The position numbers were made by a program, and so were the translations under genes. Shown here piece by piece: positions 4,977 through 5,429 of a stretch of DNA of 5,429 bases; position 1 is the first letter of the stretch, and the number at the start of each line of letters is the position of its first letter. Origin of the DNA: Altererythrobacter sp. (GTDB lineage: Bacteria; Pseudomonadota; Alphaproteobacteria; Sphingomonadales; Sphingomonadaceae); the NCBI GenBank assembly GCA_023299945.1, contig JALZVZ010000070.1:1-5429 (forward strand), given 5' to 3'. Under the pieces are notes generated by a model, which did not search any database, was not told where the DNA came from, and was given only the letters and a program-made list of their open reading frames with translations.

Positions 4977-5213
4977 GGCGGGGGCACCCACAAGACCTAG
5001 TGATTTGGCGCATAATGACCATATTGTGCGTGAGGATCAGCAATTGCTTGCTTGGGATATATCCGCAGGTCGCCTGTGGGCAAGTATGGGAGAAGTAATT
5101 CCCTCCTGCTGCCGATAAACTGCTAGTTCGGGATCACGCCTTGAGCTAGAACGTAATAAGAACATCGCGACTCGGCAGAGGGGCGTGTTCGCCAATGGGA
5201 ATGAGCTGGGAAA

Positions 5214-5429
5214 ATGACTGAATTTCGAAGTGGGGATGATGCGGCGATGGGCCTGGATTTAGAGCAAACGGATCAAGTGAACGATATTCCGGCCAATGAG
5301 GCCCCTGGGGAAAAGGCGGCTTCGAAAAAAGCTCCAGCAAGCAAGAAGGCGGCTATGACTATGGAAGTTGATGACCAGGGTTCAGAAGAGCTCGTCGCGG
5401 CGAAAGCTGGCGAAGCGCTTGCTGGCGCC
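5214..5429 (+). CDS. N-terminus of an unidentified protein (3' truncated by window edge)
   Basis: 72 codons are open from ATG-5214 to the window edge, and an in-frame TGA at 5202-5204 makes this the first possible start. Upstream there is only a weak purine stretch (GGGAAA) rather than a clear Shine-Dalgarno. The visible part is low complexity and probably disordered: acidic at first ('MTEFRSGDDAAMGLDLEQTD'), then Ala/Lys-rich ('KAASKKAPASKKAA', 34-47), then 'MTMEVDDQGSEELVAAKAGEALAGA'. There is no signal peptide or membrane segment, so it is likely cytoplasmic. No domain is reached, so no function is assigned. One idea is the N-terminal extension of a class I ribonucleotide reductase large subunit, which in sphingomonads can carry an Ala/Lys-rich extension. 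It is suggested by NrdR-like sequences upstream but is not shown by the protein itself. Confidence 0.6.
   Translation, partial: MTEFRSGDDAAMGLDLEQTDQVNDIPANEAPGEKAASKKAPASKKAAMTMEVDDQGSEELVAAKAGEALAGA

Larger units (their letters stand above)
4695..5213. other. 519-nt gene-free control region between nrtS and the 5214 gene
   Basis: No credible gene is seen here. The stretch separates divergent genes, so it must hold the promoter of nrtS (-) and probably that of the 5214 gene (+). It contains a small hairpin (CTGAAA 4777-4782/TTTCAG 4789-4794), an A6T5 tract (4797-4807) that may be an intrinsically bent or UP-like element, a TTTTGG/CCAAAA dyad (4819-4824/4837-4842), a 27-bp inverted repeat (4870-4896), an overlapping hairpin (4893-4916), a CACTA/TAGTG dyad (4957-4968), a GGATATATCC palindrome (5055-5064) and a distant CTGCCGA/TCGGCAG pair (5109-5115/5172-5178). 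Four GANTC sites (4756, 4813, 4953, 4972) fall within 221 bp. I found no tRNA, known riboswitch core or DnaA box. Confidence 0.6.

Noticed and set aside
4750..5100. Possible chromosome origin, because of dyads, an A/T tract and clustered GANTC sites
   Set aside because: No DnaA box (TTATCCACA or close variant) was found, and none of the usual alphaproteobacterial origin neighbours (hemE, parAB, dnaA) is present.
4867..5118. + strand frame of 83 codons starting with GTG in the control region
   Set aside because: It has no Shine-Dalgarno, starts inside the strong inverted repeat, spans the dyads and GANTC sites, and encodes no recognisable domain or signal. It is better explained as regulatory DNA.
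4695..5213. Cobalamin or other known riboswitch ahead of the 5214 gene
   Set aside because: I saw no conserved riboswitch core sequence; the paired elements are simple dyads without a multi-helix junction I could recognise.

Overview
The window looks chromosomal and alphaproteobacterial, most likely from Sphingomonadales (an Erythrobacter/Altererythrobacter-like organism). This placement is an inference. It rests on GC-rich coding sequence with G/C-biased third codon positions, the NadB C-terminus, a TraB/GumN-like exported protein whose mature N-terminus carries 'IVVTAQR', and GANTC sites in a promoter region. No tRNA, rRNA, transposase, integrase or CRISPR array was seen.

Layout. 2-181 (+) is the C-terminal end of L-aspartate oxidase (nadB), followed by a hairpin at 232-256. 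264-950 (-) is an unrecognised exported protein in an AT-richer stretch. It is divergent from a second unrecognised exported protein at 1115-1858 (+). Both divergent genes lack a Shine-Dalgarno sequence and have a TTGnnn-N16-TATnnn promoter-like element ending exactly 6 nt before ATG, which predicts leaderless mRNAs from both. Next come a small exported protein with a CX4C pair (1923-2480) and, through an ATGA overlap, a TraB/GumN-like exported protein whose two expected GxxH metal motifs are both missing (2477-3457). 3533-4429 is an RdmC-type alpha/beta hydrolase with an intact Ser-Asp-His triad, its own promoter candidate and a strong ribosome binding site. It ends in an intrinsic terminator whose U-tract doubles as the poly-lysine C-terminus of the convergent gene, an orphan two-helix nitrate/nitrite transporter NrtS (4461-4694, -).

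4695-5213 has no credible gene but is rich in dyad symmetry: a 27-bp near-perfect inverted repeat, a second hairpin sharing part of its right arm, and a CACTA/TAGTG dyad flanked by GANTC sites. 5214 to the right edge (+) is the first 72 codons of an unidentified protein with a charged, Ala/Lys-rich, low-complexity N-terminus.

How the genes fit together. Three consecutive + strand genes (1115, 1923, 2477) all encode exported proteins, and two of them are translationally coupled, so they may form a small envelope-related unit. nadB (NAD biosynthesis), the hydrolase and nrtS look like independent units. I see no convincing large new system. The items most worth a second look are the mirrored leaderless promoters, the metal-site-less TraB/GumN protein and the control region at 4777-5030.
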